DNA of 10,620 nt from an uncultured Acidobacteriota bacterium (GCA_946480545.1 CAMLKY010000032.1:1-10620); one strand, 5' to 3'; positions 1 through 7,999 are shown, numbered from the stretch's first letter. A program made the numbers and translations. The notes: generated by a model not told the origin, from the sequence alone.

Positions 1-1
1 C

Positions 2-2077
2 CTGAGCAACGCTGGGAATTTCAATTTGTTCGTCGGCAATAACGCAGGCGACGCCAATACAAGCGGGGCTAACAATACTTTCGTCGGAAGCGGTGCGGGA
101 ACGACTAACAGTATCGGATCATTCAATTCGTTCTTCGGAAACGCCGCGGGCCGGGACAACGTTACCGCTTCCCACAATGCATTTTTTGGATTTTGGTCCG
201 GGATTTCGACCATCAGCGGCTCGAGCAACTCGTTTTTCGGATCGCTCTCAGGCGAAAAAAATACGGTCGGCGTCGACAATGCATTCTTCGGCACGGCCGC
301 CGGTCGGGAGAACGTTGAAGGTTCGCTGAACGCTTTCTTTGGCTCCGCCGCGGGGCGCTCAAATATAGGCAGCCACAACTCCTTTTTTGGTGCAGGGGCC
401 GGACGCAGTAATACGACCGGCTTGTTCAATTCATTTTTCGGCAGGTTCACCGGCATCCTCAACACGACAGGCAGCGAGAACGCGTTCTATGGCGTCGGTG
501 CCGGTGAGGAGAGCACGACCGGAAATCAGAACACCTTTCTCGGTGTAAGGGCCGGCACCAAAAACGCGGGCGCGAGCCAGAACGTGGCCGTCGGATACGA
601 GGCGGGCTTCAATAACACGACGACGGGAAACACATTCGTTGGATATCGGGCCGGCAAAGCCAATACTGCCGGAGTAAGCAATTCATTCTTCGGAAAGCTA
701 AGCGGTACAGCGAACACGACAGGGCTCGCAAACACTTTCTTTGGAAACTCCACCGGAGAACACAACACGACCGGCAGCTTCAACAATTTCTTCGGCAACA
801 ACGCCGGCTACAGCAACGTCGATGGATCGTCGAACACCTTCTTCGGTGACAACACCGGCTGGCTGAACACCTCGGGCAGCTTCAATAACTTTTTTGGAAA
901 CAGCTCGGGTGCGAATAACCAGACGGGAGCCTCGAACATATTCATCGGTGAGAGTGCCGGTAACCAGAACATAGCCGGGAATGAGAATGTGTTCGTCGGA
1001 TTTATTGCCGGGCGAAACAACACCGTCTCTTTCAACACATTTATCGGCTCGCGTTCCGGTTTCAATACCACGACCGGCGGCGGGAACACATTCGTCGGCT
1101 ATAAGTCCGGCGTCGCGAACGTCGTGGGATTCAACAACGCGTATTTCGGAACTGAATCTGGTGTCAACAACACCGCGAGTGAGAATTCCTTCTTCGGCGC
1201 GTATACCGGTCAGGCGTCGACACTCGGTGATCGCAACGCGTTCTTTGGTGTGTACGCGGGGCAGAGTACGACGACCGGGTGTTGCAACACCTTCATCGGA
1301 AATAAAGCGGGCCGCGGCAACACCGAGGGCCGAGGTAATGTTTTTGTCGGCGGCAGCACCGGGTCGTCGAACGTCCTGGGTAACCGAAACACTTACCTCG
1401 GCGACCTGGCCGGCACCGGTATTGGAAATCCGGCGAATGGAAACAACAATACATTCCTCGGCAGCAACGCCGGAGGCAGCGGAGATACCTTGACCTATGC
1501 ATCGGCGCTCGGCTCGGGAGCTCAGGTAAACACGAACGATACGATCGTCATCGGCAAAGCGGCCGGAACTTACTTCGGTGAGGCGCGGCCAGCCGATACC
1601 GTGCAGATCCCAGGAAGTCTCAACGTCTCCGGAAACATAAACGTAACGGGAACCGGCGTTGTCAGATCCATCAACACTCTTGGCGGTGACGTCACTCTCG
1701 CAGGCGGTGCGAACGTTAACATTTCTCAGGTGGGGAACACGATCACGATCGCTTCGACCGGTGGCGGTACGGTCAATGCGATCCTGAATCAGACCAACCC
1801 TCAGACGGGAGCGAACTTCAACATCGATGGGAACGGAACGATCGGCGGAACGCTTACAGCCAATGCTGCCAACGTCGCCGGGAACGCTTCCGTGATGGGC
1901 AACTTCGGGATCGGTACTGCCGCCCCCGCAGCCAAGCTTCACGTCGAGGGAGGAAACATCCTGGTGAACACCGCCGGCACCGGAGTGATACTCAAGTCAC
2001 CGGACGGAAATACGTGCAGACTGCTCACAGTGACGGATGCCGGTGCGATCACGCTCACAAATGTGACTTGTCCGTAA
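2..2077 (+). CDS. Fibre-like surface protein of NTFFG/AG/NTTG repeats, 5' partial
   Basis: The reading frame is open from the left edge, so the N-terminus and any signal peptide lie outside the window; the TTG at 26 is an internal codon, not a start. The visible protein is 691 residues. About 485 residues are 29 copies of a repeat of mostly 16-17 residues, roughly N-x-F-F-G-x-x-A-G-x-x-N-T-T-G-S-x. A degenerate unit follows (ending near 1600), then a stalk-like stretch with '[10 protein letters not shown]', 'NITQ/NTITIAS'-type strands, and '[16 protein letters not shown]'. It ends in a 46-residue module with two Cys. Related repeats and linkers occur in bacterial and phage tail-fibre-like proteins that usually end in a peptidase S74 chaperone; none is seen here. 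The regular Gly/Asn/Phe spacing suggests a beta-solenoid surface fibre or adhesin; this is inference. It is first in a cluster with two other exported proteins. The ligand is unknown. Confidence 0.85.
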   Translation: MSNAGNFNLFVGNNAGDANTSGANNTFVGSGAGTTNSIGSFNSFFGNAAGRDNVTASHNAFFGFWSGISTISGSSNSFFGSLSGEKNTVGVDNAFFGTAAGRENVEGSLNAFFGSAAGRSNIGSHNSFFGAGAGRSNTTGLFNSFFGRFTGILNTTGSENAFYGVGAGEESTTGNQNTFLGVRAGTKNAGASQNVAVGYEAGFNNTTTGNTFVGYRAGKANTAGVSNSFFGKLSGTANTTGLANTFFGNSTGEHNTTGSFNNFFGNNAGYSNVDGSSNTFFGDNTGWLNTSGSFNNFFGNSSGANNQTGASNIFIGESAGNQNIAGNENVFVGFIAGRNNTVSFNTFIGSRSGFNTTTGGGNTFVGYKSGVANVVGFNNAYFGTESGVNNTASENSFFGAYTGQASTLGDRNAFFGVYAGQSTTTGCCNTFIGNKAGRGNTEGRGNVFVGGSTGSSNVLGNRNTYLGDLAGTGIGNPANGNNNTFLGSNAGGSGDTLTYASALGSGAQVNTNDTIVIGKAAGTYFGEARPADTVQIPGSLNVSGNINVTGTGVVRSINTLGGDVTLAGGANVNISQVGNTITIASTGGGTVNAILNQTNPQTGANFNIDGNGTIGGTLTANAANVAGNASVMGNFGIGTAAPAAKLHVEGGNILVNTAGTGVILKSPDGNTCRLLTVTDAGAITLTNVTCP
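23..1480 (+). repeat. Coding tandem repeat array, 29 units of about 48-51 bp
   Basis: Each unit encodes N-[TSAN]-F-[FVIL]-G-x-x-[ASTG]-G followed by a 7-8 residue variable part often containing N-T-T-G-S. Most units are 17 residues (51 bp); several are 16 (near 375, 625, 1025 and 1170) and the penultimate one is 19. Units are diverged at DNA level while the N, F, G and AG positions are held, so the protein fold rather than recent DNA duplication appears to be maintained. One unit (about 1240-1290) uniquely contains a Cys-Cys pair. The residues left of 23 (LSNAGNF) resemble the entry into such arrays, so the array probably starts close to the left edge. Confidence 0.9.
1937..2074 (+). other. 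C-terminal two-Cys module, copy 1
   Basis: The last 46 residues of the fibre-like protein read L-x-V-x-GGNIL, then ILKSP-x-G, a Cys, DAGA, and a terminal Cys-Pro. The downstream propeller protein ends in a gap-free match of the same length, 24 of 46 residues identical by my count, although the proteins differ before it. The two Cys could form a disulfide in an exported protein. I do not recognise it as a named domain. It could be a cap, an oligomerisation unit or a sorting tag. Confidence 0.8.
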
Positions 2078-2081
2078 TGAG

Positions 2082-2087
2082 AGGAGG
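2082..2087 (+). promoter_or_regulatory. Shine-Dalgarno AGGAGG deciding the start at 2095
   Basis: AGGAGG ends 7 nt before ATG 2095. It selects this start over the in-frame ATG at 2014, which lies inside the upstream gene, and it places a signal peptide exactly at the N-terminus. Confidence 0.85.
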
Positions 2088-2094
2088 AAAGACG

Positions 2095-4275
2095 ATGAGG
2101 TCAACTCACTTCAAACTCTCTCTCGTCGCGATCGTTCTCGCCCTGACGGCCCAGATAGCAGTCGCGGCGCCGGGTGATCTCGATACAAGCTTCGATCCGG
2201 GGCCGATCCTCTGGCAGGGGTTCGACTTCCCGGCCTTCAAGTACGCTGTCGTTCTCCAGCCCGATGGAAAGGTGGTCATCGGCGGTCAGTTCGACACCGT
2301 GGCAGGAGTGCCGAGAGTTTTTGTAGCGAGGCTGAATCCAAACGGTTCCCTCGATAACACGTTTAATAGTCCGCTACAAACTATTCCCACCCAGTTCGGA
2401 CCGACGGGCGAAGTTTATGACCTGGTCCTACAACCAGACGGCAAGATCATCGTCAGCGGTTACTTCCGCGTCGGAACTGTCTACAAGACCGTCGTGCGGC
2501 TGGATGCCAATGGCAATATCGATCCAACATTCGATGTTACGACGAACGGCGGAAGCACTGATTTCAATCACGTCTATCGAATGCTGCTCCAACCCGACGG
2601 CAAGATCATTATTGCGAGCAACGCACTCAACTCGGTAAACGGCGTGACGACCAACCGGATCGCGCGTCTGACTTCGACCGGTGCGCTCGACGCACCTCTC
2701 GGTGTGCCCGGGAATGTCACGTTCTCGGTATTTGCTCTCGCATTACAGCCGGACGGCAAGATCGTCGTCGCGGGCGGTGGCAGCAGCGGCGGTGTTGTCG
2801 TTCGCCTGAATGCTGATGGCAATCAGGATCCGGGTTTTACGAGTCCCGACATCGGACTTGTCTCCGTCGATTCGCTGGCTATCGAGCAGGATGGCCAGAT
2901 CCTCGTCGGCGCCCGTGGCCGGCTGCTCGTGAATGGCACGCAAGCCGACGGCCTTATCCGGCTCAATGCGAACGGAACATTCGACCTGAGCTTCGACCCG
3001 CCTGACATACGTACGGCTTGGACGCTCTATGTACAGCCGGATGGCAAGATCGCCGTGGGGGGATCGTTCACGGTGAACTTCGGATTGTTTCTTTCGTCTT
3101 TCGGTCGGCTGAATCCCGACGGGAGTCTCGACTTCAGGTGCAACTCCGGCCCTGACAACGATCTTCAGGACATCGTGCGTCAGCCGGACGGCAAGTACAT
3201 CGTCGTCGGGACCTTTGAGAACGTGTATCAGGGAAAGGATGTATATGTGCGCACCGGTGTCGCTCGCCTGTTCGACGCGGGCGGACCGACTCCTCCTCCG
3301 CTCACCGGTAAGATCGCCTTCCACTCACGGCCTGGGGGAATAAACCTGGAGATCTACACAATGAATCCCGACGGCACGAATCCACTTCGGCTGACAATGA
3401 ACGACGCCGCCGATTACGATCCTTCTCTCTCCACCGATGGTAACAGGATCGCGTTCGTCTCAGACCGCGACAACAATGACGAGATCTACATCATGAATTC
3501 GGACGGCAGCGGAGCGAAGCGTCTTACTAACAACGATCTGCCCGATCTGAATCCTGCGATGAGTGCAGACGGATCCAAGATCGTATTCGCCTCTCGACGA
3601 GATGGGAATTATGAGATCTACGTCATGAACTCGGACGGTACAAACCAAACGCGTCTCACCACAAACACGTCGGTCGATGACGAGCCGTCTTTCAGTCCGG
3701 ATGGAACGAAGATCGTATTTCGCTCCAGTCGCGACGGCAATGCAGAGGTCTACATCATGGACGTGAACGGTGGGAACCAAACCCGGCTCACTAATGACGA
3801 TCAGGGTTTTGTCGATACCGAACCTACATTCTCACCGGATGGGACAAAGATCGCCTTTCGTTCTTTTCGAAATGGCAATTCCGAGATCTACGTGATGAAT
3901 ACGAACGGAACGGCCCCGGCAAACATTTCGAATCACACCTCAGCCGATCTGAACCCCTCGTACAGTCCGGACGGGTCGCGGATCGCATTCGTCACCGACC
4001 GAAACGGAGCCCTGGAGATCTACTACATGAACAGCGACGGTACCGGTCCGATTCGTATCACGAACAATGCGATCGAAGATGCCCGGCCTTCCTGGGGCGG
4101 CGCAGCTCCGCCGCCCCAAGGACCGCAACCGAAGTTGAAGGTCACAGGCGGAAACATTCTCATCGGCTCACCCGGAGGCGGGATCATATTGAAATCACCC
4201 AACGGCTCCATATGCCTAAAGCTAGGCATCAACGACGCGGGAGCTTTGACGGCGGTATTGACACCGTGTCCCTGA
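2095..4275 (+). CDS. Exported double beta-propeller protein (delta-60 + PD40 repeats)
   Basis: A 726-residue protein. Residues 1-24 form a signal peptide (basic RSTHFK, hydrophobic core, AVA cleavage). Residues about 48-395 hold seven delta-60-type repeats, each with a QPDGK-like core followed by a hydrophobic strand and 'RLN.NG..D..F'. Residues about 404-670 hold six PD40/TolB-like repeats ('G.KI.F.S.RDGN.EIY.MN.DGT...RLT'). A proline-rich linker (APPPQGPQP) leads to a 46-residue two-Cys module shared with the preceding gene. Seven and six repeats are the counts expected for two closed propellers in tandem. Such proteins act as periplasmic or surface binding scaffolds; no catalytic motif is seen and the partner is unknown. 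The gap to the previous stop is 17 bp, so co-transcription is likely. TolB itself has one propeller plus an N-terminal domain absent here, so this is not tolB. Confidence 0.92.
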   Translation: MRSTHFKLSLVAIVLALTAQIAVAAPGDLDTSFDPGPILWQGFDFPAFKYAVVLQPDGKVVIGGQFDTVAGVPRVFVARLNPNGSLDNTFNSPLQTIPTQFGPTGEVYDLVLQPDGKIIVSGYFRVGTVYKTVVRLDANGNIDPTFDVTTNGGSTDFNHVYRMLLQPDGKIIIASNALNSVNGVTTNRIARLTSTGALDAPLGVPGNVTFSVFALALQPDGKIVVAGGGSSGGVVVRLNADGNQDPGFTSPDIGLVSVDSLAIEQDGQILVGARGRLLVNGTQADGLIRLNANGTFDLSFDPPDIRTAWTLYVQPDGKIAVGGSFTVNFGLFLSSFGRLNPDGSLDFRCNSGPDNDLQDIVRQPDGKYIVVGTFENVYQGKDVYVRTGVARLFDAGGPTPPPLTGKIAFHSRPGGINLEIYTMNPDGTNPLRLTMNDAADYDPSLSTDGNRIAFVSDRDNNDEIYIMNSDGSGAKRLTNNDLPDLNPAMSADGSKIVFASRRDGNYEIYVMNSDGTNQTRLTTNTSVDDEPSFSPDGTKIVFRSSRDGNAEVYIMDVNGGNQTRLTNDDQGFVDTEPTFSPDGTKIAFRSFRNGNSEIYVMNTNGTAPANISNHTSADLNPSYSPDGSRIAFVTDRNGALEIYYMNSDGTGPIRITNNAIEDARPSWGGAAPPPQGPQPKLKVTGGNILIGSPGGGIILKSPNGSICLKLGINDAGALTAVLTPCP
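4135..4272 (+). other. C-terminal two-Cys module, copy 2
   Basis: The last 46 residues of the propeller protein: L-K-V-x-GGNIL, ILKSP-x-G, Cys, DAGA, final Cys-Pro. It aligns without gaps to the end of the upstream fibre-like protein. It is attached through a proline-rich linker, consistent with an independent C-terminal domain. Confidence 0.8.
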
Positions 4276-4278
4276 TCC

Positions 4279-4285
4279 AGGAGGT
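4279..4285 (+). promoter_or_regulatory. Shine-Dalgarno AGGAGGT for the start at 4293
   Basis: AGGAGGT ends 7 nt before ATG 4293, ruling out the in-frame ATG at 4212 inside the previous gene. The layout (17-bp gap, GAGG core, ACGATG start) closely mirrors the junction at 2078-2097. Confidence 0.85.
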
Positions 4286-4292
4286 AGGAACG

Positions 4293-4778
4293 ATGAAAAT
4301 AGCTATTCTGATCTTGGTAATGGCAATTTCCGGCGTCGGACAGAGCGGCGGTAACTTCGTTATCACTCAGGCGGTCATCGCGGGTGGTGGCGACCGTAGT
4401 AGCGCCGGGAATTTCGAGGTTGACGTGACCATAGGGCAGCCGGAAGCGGGACAAGCGCTAGGCTCTGGTCCGTTCGCCGTTACTTCCGGATTCTGGAACT
4501 ACACATCGCTGGCTCCGACCGCTGCGGGAGTCATGATAAGCGGTCGTGTCATGGCCGTCGACGGCACCGGAATCAGCAATGCGCAAATGTTCCTTCAAAC
4601 GCAGGACGGGCAGATCGTTGTTTCGCGTTCGGGTTCCTTCGGATATTACTTGTTTGAAAACGTCGAGGTCGGCCAGGCGGTATTCATTACGGTGGAACAC
4701 AAGCTGTACTCCTTCGCACCGCAAAGCGTCATGGTGCTCGACAGCGTATCTGACCTCGACTTCGTTGCTAAGCCCTGA
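4293..4778 (+). CDS. Secreted carboxypeptidase-regulatory-like (Ig-fold) protein
   Basis: A 161-residue protein. Residues 1-16 are a short hydrophobic signal sequence. Residues 20-70 form a Gly-rich module 'ITQAVIAGGG...SSAGNF...TIGQPEAG...FAVTSGFWN', a pattern I associate with short secreted proteins of Acidobacteriota and similar environmental bacteria. Residues about 82-158 fit a carboxypeptidase-regulatory-like beta-sandwich: 'ISGRV...DGTGISNAQMFLQ', then 'GSFGYYLFENVEVGQAVFITV' split over the middle strands, and 'FAPQSVMVLD' with 'LDFVA' at the end. That domain is structural, without peptidase residues. As third gene of the cluster, 17 bp after the propeller gene with its own strong SD, it is probably exported alongside the other two. 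It lacks their two-Cys C-terminal module. Role unknown; adhesion or matrix assembly is a guess. Confidence 0.88.
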   Translation: MKIAILILVMAISGVGQSGGNFVITQAVIAGGGDRSSAGNFEVDVTIGQPEAGQALGSGPFAVTSGFWNYTSLAPTAAGVMISGRVMAVDGTGISNAQMFLQTQDGQIVVSRSGSFGYYLFENVEVGQAVFITVEHKLYSFAPQSVMVLDSVSDLDFVAKP

Positions 4779-4801
4779 CACCGAAAGCGGGATCGCGTTG
4801 C

Positions 4802-5818
4802 CTAAGCTCGCGGATCCGAAGTTTTTAACAATCGCTTCGCGAGATCGATGTACAGTCTCACCGCTTCTTCCAGATCGCTCTTCAGTACGAACTCGTCCTT
4901 CGTGTGCGCAACAAGGATCGAACCGGGGCCAAGAAGTAACGGCTGCCCCCAGTTCGTTAGATATGGGATGTCGGTTGTGAACCTAACGGTCTTCTGCGTG
5001 AATCCCTCGACGGCCAGCATCTTCACCGGTTCACTGCACGAGAGGACCTCGATCTCACCGCGCCCGCGAAGCAGGCTCTGGAGCGCGGTCTCGATCGGCT
5101 CACGAGGGGTCGTGAGCCTTATCAGCAACCCAGCCTCGGCACGCGGCGGGATAACATTCAAAGCCACGCCGCCATCGATGGTACCGACGTTGACGGTCGT
5201 GTCGCCAAAGAAGTCATCATTCGGAAATTTCGTGTGTCGGACGTCGTCCAGGATCTCGAGTAGCTTCTCGATCGCCGAATCGCCCTGCTCGGGATAGGCC
5301 GAATGCGCGGCCTTTCCTGTCGTCTTTATCTTCAGGCGGAATGAGCCCTTCGAGCCGATCGCGAGATCGTTGTCAGTCGGCTCGCCATTGATGAGGTATT
5401 CGCACTTCGCGGCCATCGGATGGTCATTTGCCGCACGAGCGCCTGTCGATGATGCCTCTTCTTCGACTGTGTAGAGGAGTCCGATATCGGTGATGCCTTC
5501 GGCTCGTAGTTGCTCCGCCGCGGTGATCTGCGCCGCAATGATCCCCTTCGCATCGCACGCACCGCGACCGTAGATCTTTTCGTCGTCTTCGGTCGGCGGA
5601 ATAAACGGCGGAACGGTATCGAGATGTGTCGAGAACACAATGCGAGGCGTGTCGTTGAGCCATGCCAGAACATTGTTCTGATCGCCCGAAACTTTCTGCA
5701 GCTCGACCGTCCAGCCAAGAGACGCGAGGTGCTCGGCAAGCCATGATCCCACCGCCTGCTCTTCGCCGGACGTGGAGGGAATTTTCATGAGTGAGGCTGT
5801 GAGTTCGAATAAGTTCAT
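4802..5818 (-). CDS. M20-family metal-dependent deacylase/peptidase (ArgE/DapE-like)
   Basis: A 338-residue cytosolic hydrolase of the M20 (ArgE/DapE/ACY1/CPG2) family, which cleaves N-acyl or peptide bonds with a two-metal centre. Visible motifs are STHLDTVP (H65, D67), GRGACDAKG (bridging Asp D89), TVEEEAS (catalytic E120 and metal ligand E121), NGEPTD (E146) and a late His at H305 in VAHTKDEF. AAHSAYPEQGD (H172) is the conserved His of the dimerisation lid domain, roughly residues 155-270. All expected ligands are present and length is near the usual 340-380. Specificity (acetylornithine, succinyl-diaminopimelate, LysW-linked lysine, dipeptide) cannot be set from sequence alone. It is convergent with the exported-protein cluster (23-bp gap) and downstream of lysC on the same strand, so a lysine/DAP role is possible but unproven. 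No SD precedes the ATG; a repeat arm begins about 10 bp upstream. Confidence 0.93.
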   Translation of the reverse strand: MNLFELTASLMKIPSTSGEEQAVGSWLAEHLASLGWTVELQKVSGDQNNVLAWLNDTPRIVFSTHLDTVPPFIPPTEDDEKIYGRGACDAKGIIAAQITAAEQLRAEGITDIGLLYTVEEEASSTGARAANDHPMAAKCEYLINGEPTDNDLAIGSKGSFRLKIKTTGKAAHSAYPEQGDSAIEKLLEILDDVRHTKFPNDDFFGDTTVNVGTIDGGVALNVIPPRAEAGLLIRLTTPREPIETALQSLLRGRGEIEVLSCSEPVKMLAVEGFTQKTVRFTTDIPYLTNWGQPLLLGPGSILVAHTKDEFVLKSDLEEAVRLYIDLAKRLLKTSDPRA

Positions 5819-5827
5819 AACGGGTTC

Positions 5828-6184
5828 GTTGATTGTTGAGTGTTGTCGGCCGCGTACGACATTCGCGGGTCCGGAAGGGCGGCTCGCCCCCGCTCCTGGA
5901 TTGCGCCAAAGTAACTTGGAGCAATCTCCTGTGATTTCTCCCTTCGTGGTTCTTCTTCGTGTATTTTCGTAGTTACTCTGGAAGCCTCACTCAGGACACC
6001 GGGGCAATCAAGATCGACAACCACGAAATACACGAAGAAGAACACGAAACAAGAACACGAAAAGAAGAAGGTCCTAAAATCGCACCAGCTCCAGACTGCG
6101 GCAAATTAAGAGCAGTGGCGAGCGCCCCTCCGGGGGGTGCGAATGTGGCTCGCGCCCGACAACAATCAACAATCAACAATCAAC
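5828..6184. repeat. Long imperfect inverted repeat filling the lysC-M20 gap
   Basis: Left arm about 5828-5974, right arm about 6019-6184. Read inward, both arms carry the same modules in the same order: GTTGATTGTTG, then TGTTGTCGG-CGCG, then ACATTCGC followed by a CCGGA-GGG block, a diverged 50-bp stretch, and TTCTTCTTCGTGTATTT. The outer right arm contains three direct copies of AACAATC (6161-6181). The arms could pair into a long cruciform or RNA hairpin. The gap between M20 and lysC (5819-6211) holds no convincing gene; the short open frames over it simply translate the repeats. Confidence 0.8.
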
Positions 6185-6211
6185 GACAAATCTGCGATCC
6201 CCAATCCGCGA

Positions 6212-7576
6212 TCAAAAAAACTCGCCATGCAATTTCCTGATCACGTCGGATACGTCATCTTCGCGCACGACGAAGGTCAGGTTCACCGCCGAGGCGCCGT
6301 GTGATACGAGGGCGATACTCACATTATCGATCGTCGAAAAGATCTTCGACGCCAGTCCCGTCGAAGCGCGGAGCCCTTCCCCTACAACGCAGATCACCGC
6401 ATAGCCGGGCTCTACCTCGACCTCACCGAGCCGTTCGAGCTCGGGAACGATCTTATCGACGGCGGCCGCGTTGTCGAGTGTCAGCGCGATAGAGACCTCC
6501 GAGGTCGAGATAACATCGATGACAGTCCGGTATCGCTCGAACACCTGGAACACCGCGCTCATAAAACCATAGCTTCCCAACATGCGGGCTGACGAAATGC
6601 GTAAAATCGTTATGTTCTTCTTGTGGGCGATCGACTTGATCTTGTTTGGTGCTTCGCCTGATTCCCCGACAACCATCGTACCGACCTGAGCGGGCTCGAA
6701 CGTGTTGCACACGCGAACCGGGATTCCGTGATCGACCGCTGGCTTGATCGTCTTCGGATGCAGGACCTTCGCGCCGAAGTAAGCCAGCTCTGCCGCCTCT
6801 TCATAACTCAGGACGGGGATCGTCCTCGCGTCCGAGCAGATCCGCGGGTCGCAGGTCATAACGCCGGTCACATCCGTCCAGATCTGAAGCTCGGCCGCAT
6901 CGAGCGCTGCGGCGATCAGCGCCGCGGAGTAATCGGAACCGCCGCGTCCGAGCGTTGTCGTCTCGCCGCTTCGGCTAGCAGCAATGAATCCGCCCATGAT
7001 GGGGACTTCCCCGGCGTCGATGATCGGATGCAGTTCGAGTGTCACCAATTCATTTGTCTCTTCGACGATCGGTGTCGCGGAGCCGTACTCGTCGTCCGTC
7101 ACGATCAGACGGCGCGCGTCGACTTGGTGTGCCCGGATACCGCGCGTTTTTAGGACCTCGGCAAGGAGGCGGGACGATAATTGTTCGCCGTATGAAACGA
7201 TCGCGTCCTTCAGCATCTGAAGCGGCAAGCTCCGCCGCGAGACGCGCATCAGCAGGTCGGAAAGCTCATCGCGTGCAAGATCGAGTTCACCGTTGAACGC
7301 GTTCGGCACCCCGTCGCGAATGAATGCCCGCGACACCTCGATGTGCCTTTCAAAGTGCGGTTCCAACGATGAGAATGCTTCGGGAAACTCACCCTTCTTG
7401 GCTGTGTCGAAGGCCGCCAGCAGAGCATCGGTCACCTTCGTCATGGCGGAAACGATGACCACGGGACGCTTCTCGATTTGATTGGAAACGATCCCGTAAA
7501 CGCGCTCGAAGGCGGCGACGTCGCCGACCGACGTGCCACCAAATTTCATGACAATTGGGCGCGGTGCTTCAGACAA
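6212..7576 (-). CDS. lysC: Aspartate kinase, LysC type with two C-terminal ACT domains
   Basis: A 454-residue aspartokinase: phosphorylates L-aspartate with ATP, the first step to lysine/DAP, threonine and methionine. Kinase domain residues 7 to about 300 shows KFGGTSV (11-17), YGEQLSSR (129-136), GRGGSDYSA (210-218) and TDVTGVMTCDPR (234-245). Two ACT domains follow (about 318-390 and 394-452). 'NITILRISSARMLGSYGF' and 'STSEVSIALTLD' closely resemble E. coli LysC, so lysine feedback is likely; the effector is inferred. The start used is TTG 7576, because the first beta-strand (PIVMKFGG) needs residues before the ATG at 7549; no SD is visible for either. Stop TGA lies in an A-rich run (6212-6220) beside the intergenic repeat. 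Transcribed toward M20, but the 393-bp repeat-filled gap argues against a simple operon. Confidence 0.96.
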   Translation of the reverse strand: MSEAPRPIVMKFGGTSVGDVAAFERVYGIVSNQIEKRPVVIVSAMTKVTDALLAAFDTAKKGEFPEAFSSLEPHFERHIEVSRAFIRDGVPNAFNGELDLARDELSDLLMRVSRRSLPLQMLKDAIVSYGEQLSSRLLAEVLKTRGIRAHQVDARRLIVTDDEYGSATPIVEETNELVTLELHPIIDAGEVPIMGGFIAASRSGETTTLGRGGSDYSAALIAAALDAAELQIWTDVTGVMTCDPRICSDARTIPVLSYEEAAELAYFGAKVLHPKTIKPAVDHGIPVRVCNTFEPAQVGTMVVGESGEAPNKIKSIAHKKNITILRISSARMLGSYGFMSAVFQVFERYRTVIDVISTSEVSIALTLDNAAAVDKIVPELERLGEVEVEPGYAVICVVGEGLRASTGLASKIFSTIDNVSIALVSHGASAVNLTFVVREDDVSDVIRKLHGEFF

Positions 7577-7610
7577 ATTAGGTATGAGTTCAACCGTTTT
7601 GATGGAGCTT

Positions 7611-7616
7611 TGTCAA
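7611..7616 (-). promoter_or_regulatory. Candidate -35 box (TTGACA) upstream of lysC
   Basis: Reading the - strand, a perfect TTGACA lies 34 nt before the lysC TTG start. No good -10 box is found 16-18 nt downstream (the hexamer there is about GTTGAA), so this is a weak candidate; if real, the transcript would have almost no leader. Confidence 0.25.
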
Positions 7617-7665
7617 GTTAGGGGGGTGATACGTCCAGACGTTGGAATCGCTAGTTAACACAACA

Positions 7666-7775
7666 ACATTCGCAGGTCCGGAAGACCCGCTTGCGGCCGC
7701 CAGCCGTTGAGATTGCCCAACGATCCGAGAGTATCAGCGACGCGGGCGCAAGCACCCTTCCGGGCCTGCGAATGT
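7666..7775. repeat. Inverted repeat of the ACATTCGCAGG module
   Basis: Left arm 7666-7695 and right arm 7747-7775 match at about 25 of 30 positions, beginning ACATTCGCAGG-CCGGAAG and ending GCTTGCG. The 50-bp centre includes CCGAGAG-TATCAGCGACGCGGG (about 7725-7746), which matches a segment inside the synthetase gene at 10429-10449. The arm sequence is also present in both arms of the inverted repeat at 5828-6184 (5859-5880 and 6122-6146). It fills most of the gap between lysC and the small-protein operon (7577-7795), where no gene is seen. Confidence 0.8.
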
Positions 7776-7795
7776 GATCATCATCGTTCGGGACC

Positions 7796-7990
7796 CTACC
7801 GCCCCTGGTCGCCACGGTCGCCCTGGCCTTTCTTCACCTTCGTCTTTGCGTGCTGCTTAACGTCGCGGGCGAGGGAACGCCCAACATCATCACTCTCCGA
7901 GAAACGTCCCTGATCGTCACGCCGAACAAAACGTTTATCGGTTCCCGTATCTATCAGCTCTCGTCCACCGGATTTCTTCTTCTCCGCCAT
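7796..7990 (-). CDS. Conserved small basic protein (TGTDKR-FVRRD-GRF type)
   Basis: A 64-residue, highly charged protein with no hydrophobic segment: MAEKKKSGGRELIDTG, then TDKRFVRRDDQGRFSESDDVG, a RSLARD stretch, and a Lys/Gly-rich tail. I recognise the 'GTDKR-[FY]-VRRD..GRF.E.DDVG.SL' core from small uncharacterised proteins of diverse bacteria; no function is known to me. An SD (GGAGG, 8004-8000) precedes the ATG by 9 nt, and the upstream small gene ends 15 bp before it, so the two form an operon. It is probably intrinsically disordered and might bind nucleic acid; that is inference from charge only. Confidence 0.82.
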   Translation of the reverse strand: MAEKKKSGGRELIDTGTDKRFVRRDDQGRFSESDDVGRSLARDVKQHAKTKVKKGQGDRGDQGR

Positions 7991-7999
7991 ATAAGAATT

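Noticed and set aside
698..1942. 414-codon open frame on the - strand
   Set aside because: It is antisense to the repeat array; the periodic, stop-poor composition of the repeats keeps opposite frames open. The product is a degenerate Arg/Val-rich repeat with no SD or domain.
2743..3324. 193-codon - strand frame under the propeller gene
   Set aside because: Shadow of the repeated QPDGK coding sequence; the + strand frame has a signal peptide, SD and recognisable repeats.
4779..4801. Shared terminator between the convergent clusters
   Set aside because: The 23-bp gap has no convincing stem or T-run on either strand.
6161..6184. Possible CRISPR-like or satellite array (AACAATC direct repeats)
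   Set aside because: Units are 7 bp, contiguous, without spacers, and only three copies; part of the inverted repeat arm.
5959..6240. 93-codon + strand frame and overlapping short - strand frames in the lysC-M20 gap
   Set aside because: They translate the inverted repeat (HEIHEEEHETRTRKEE and similar), lack ribosome sites, and the + frame runs into the lysC 3' end.
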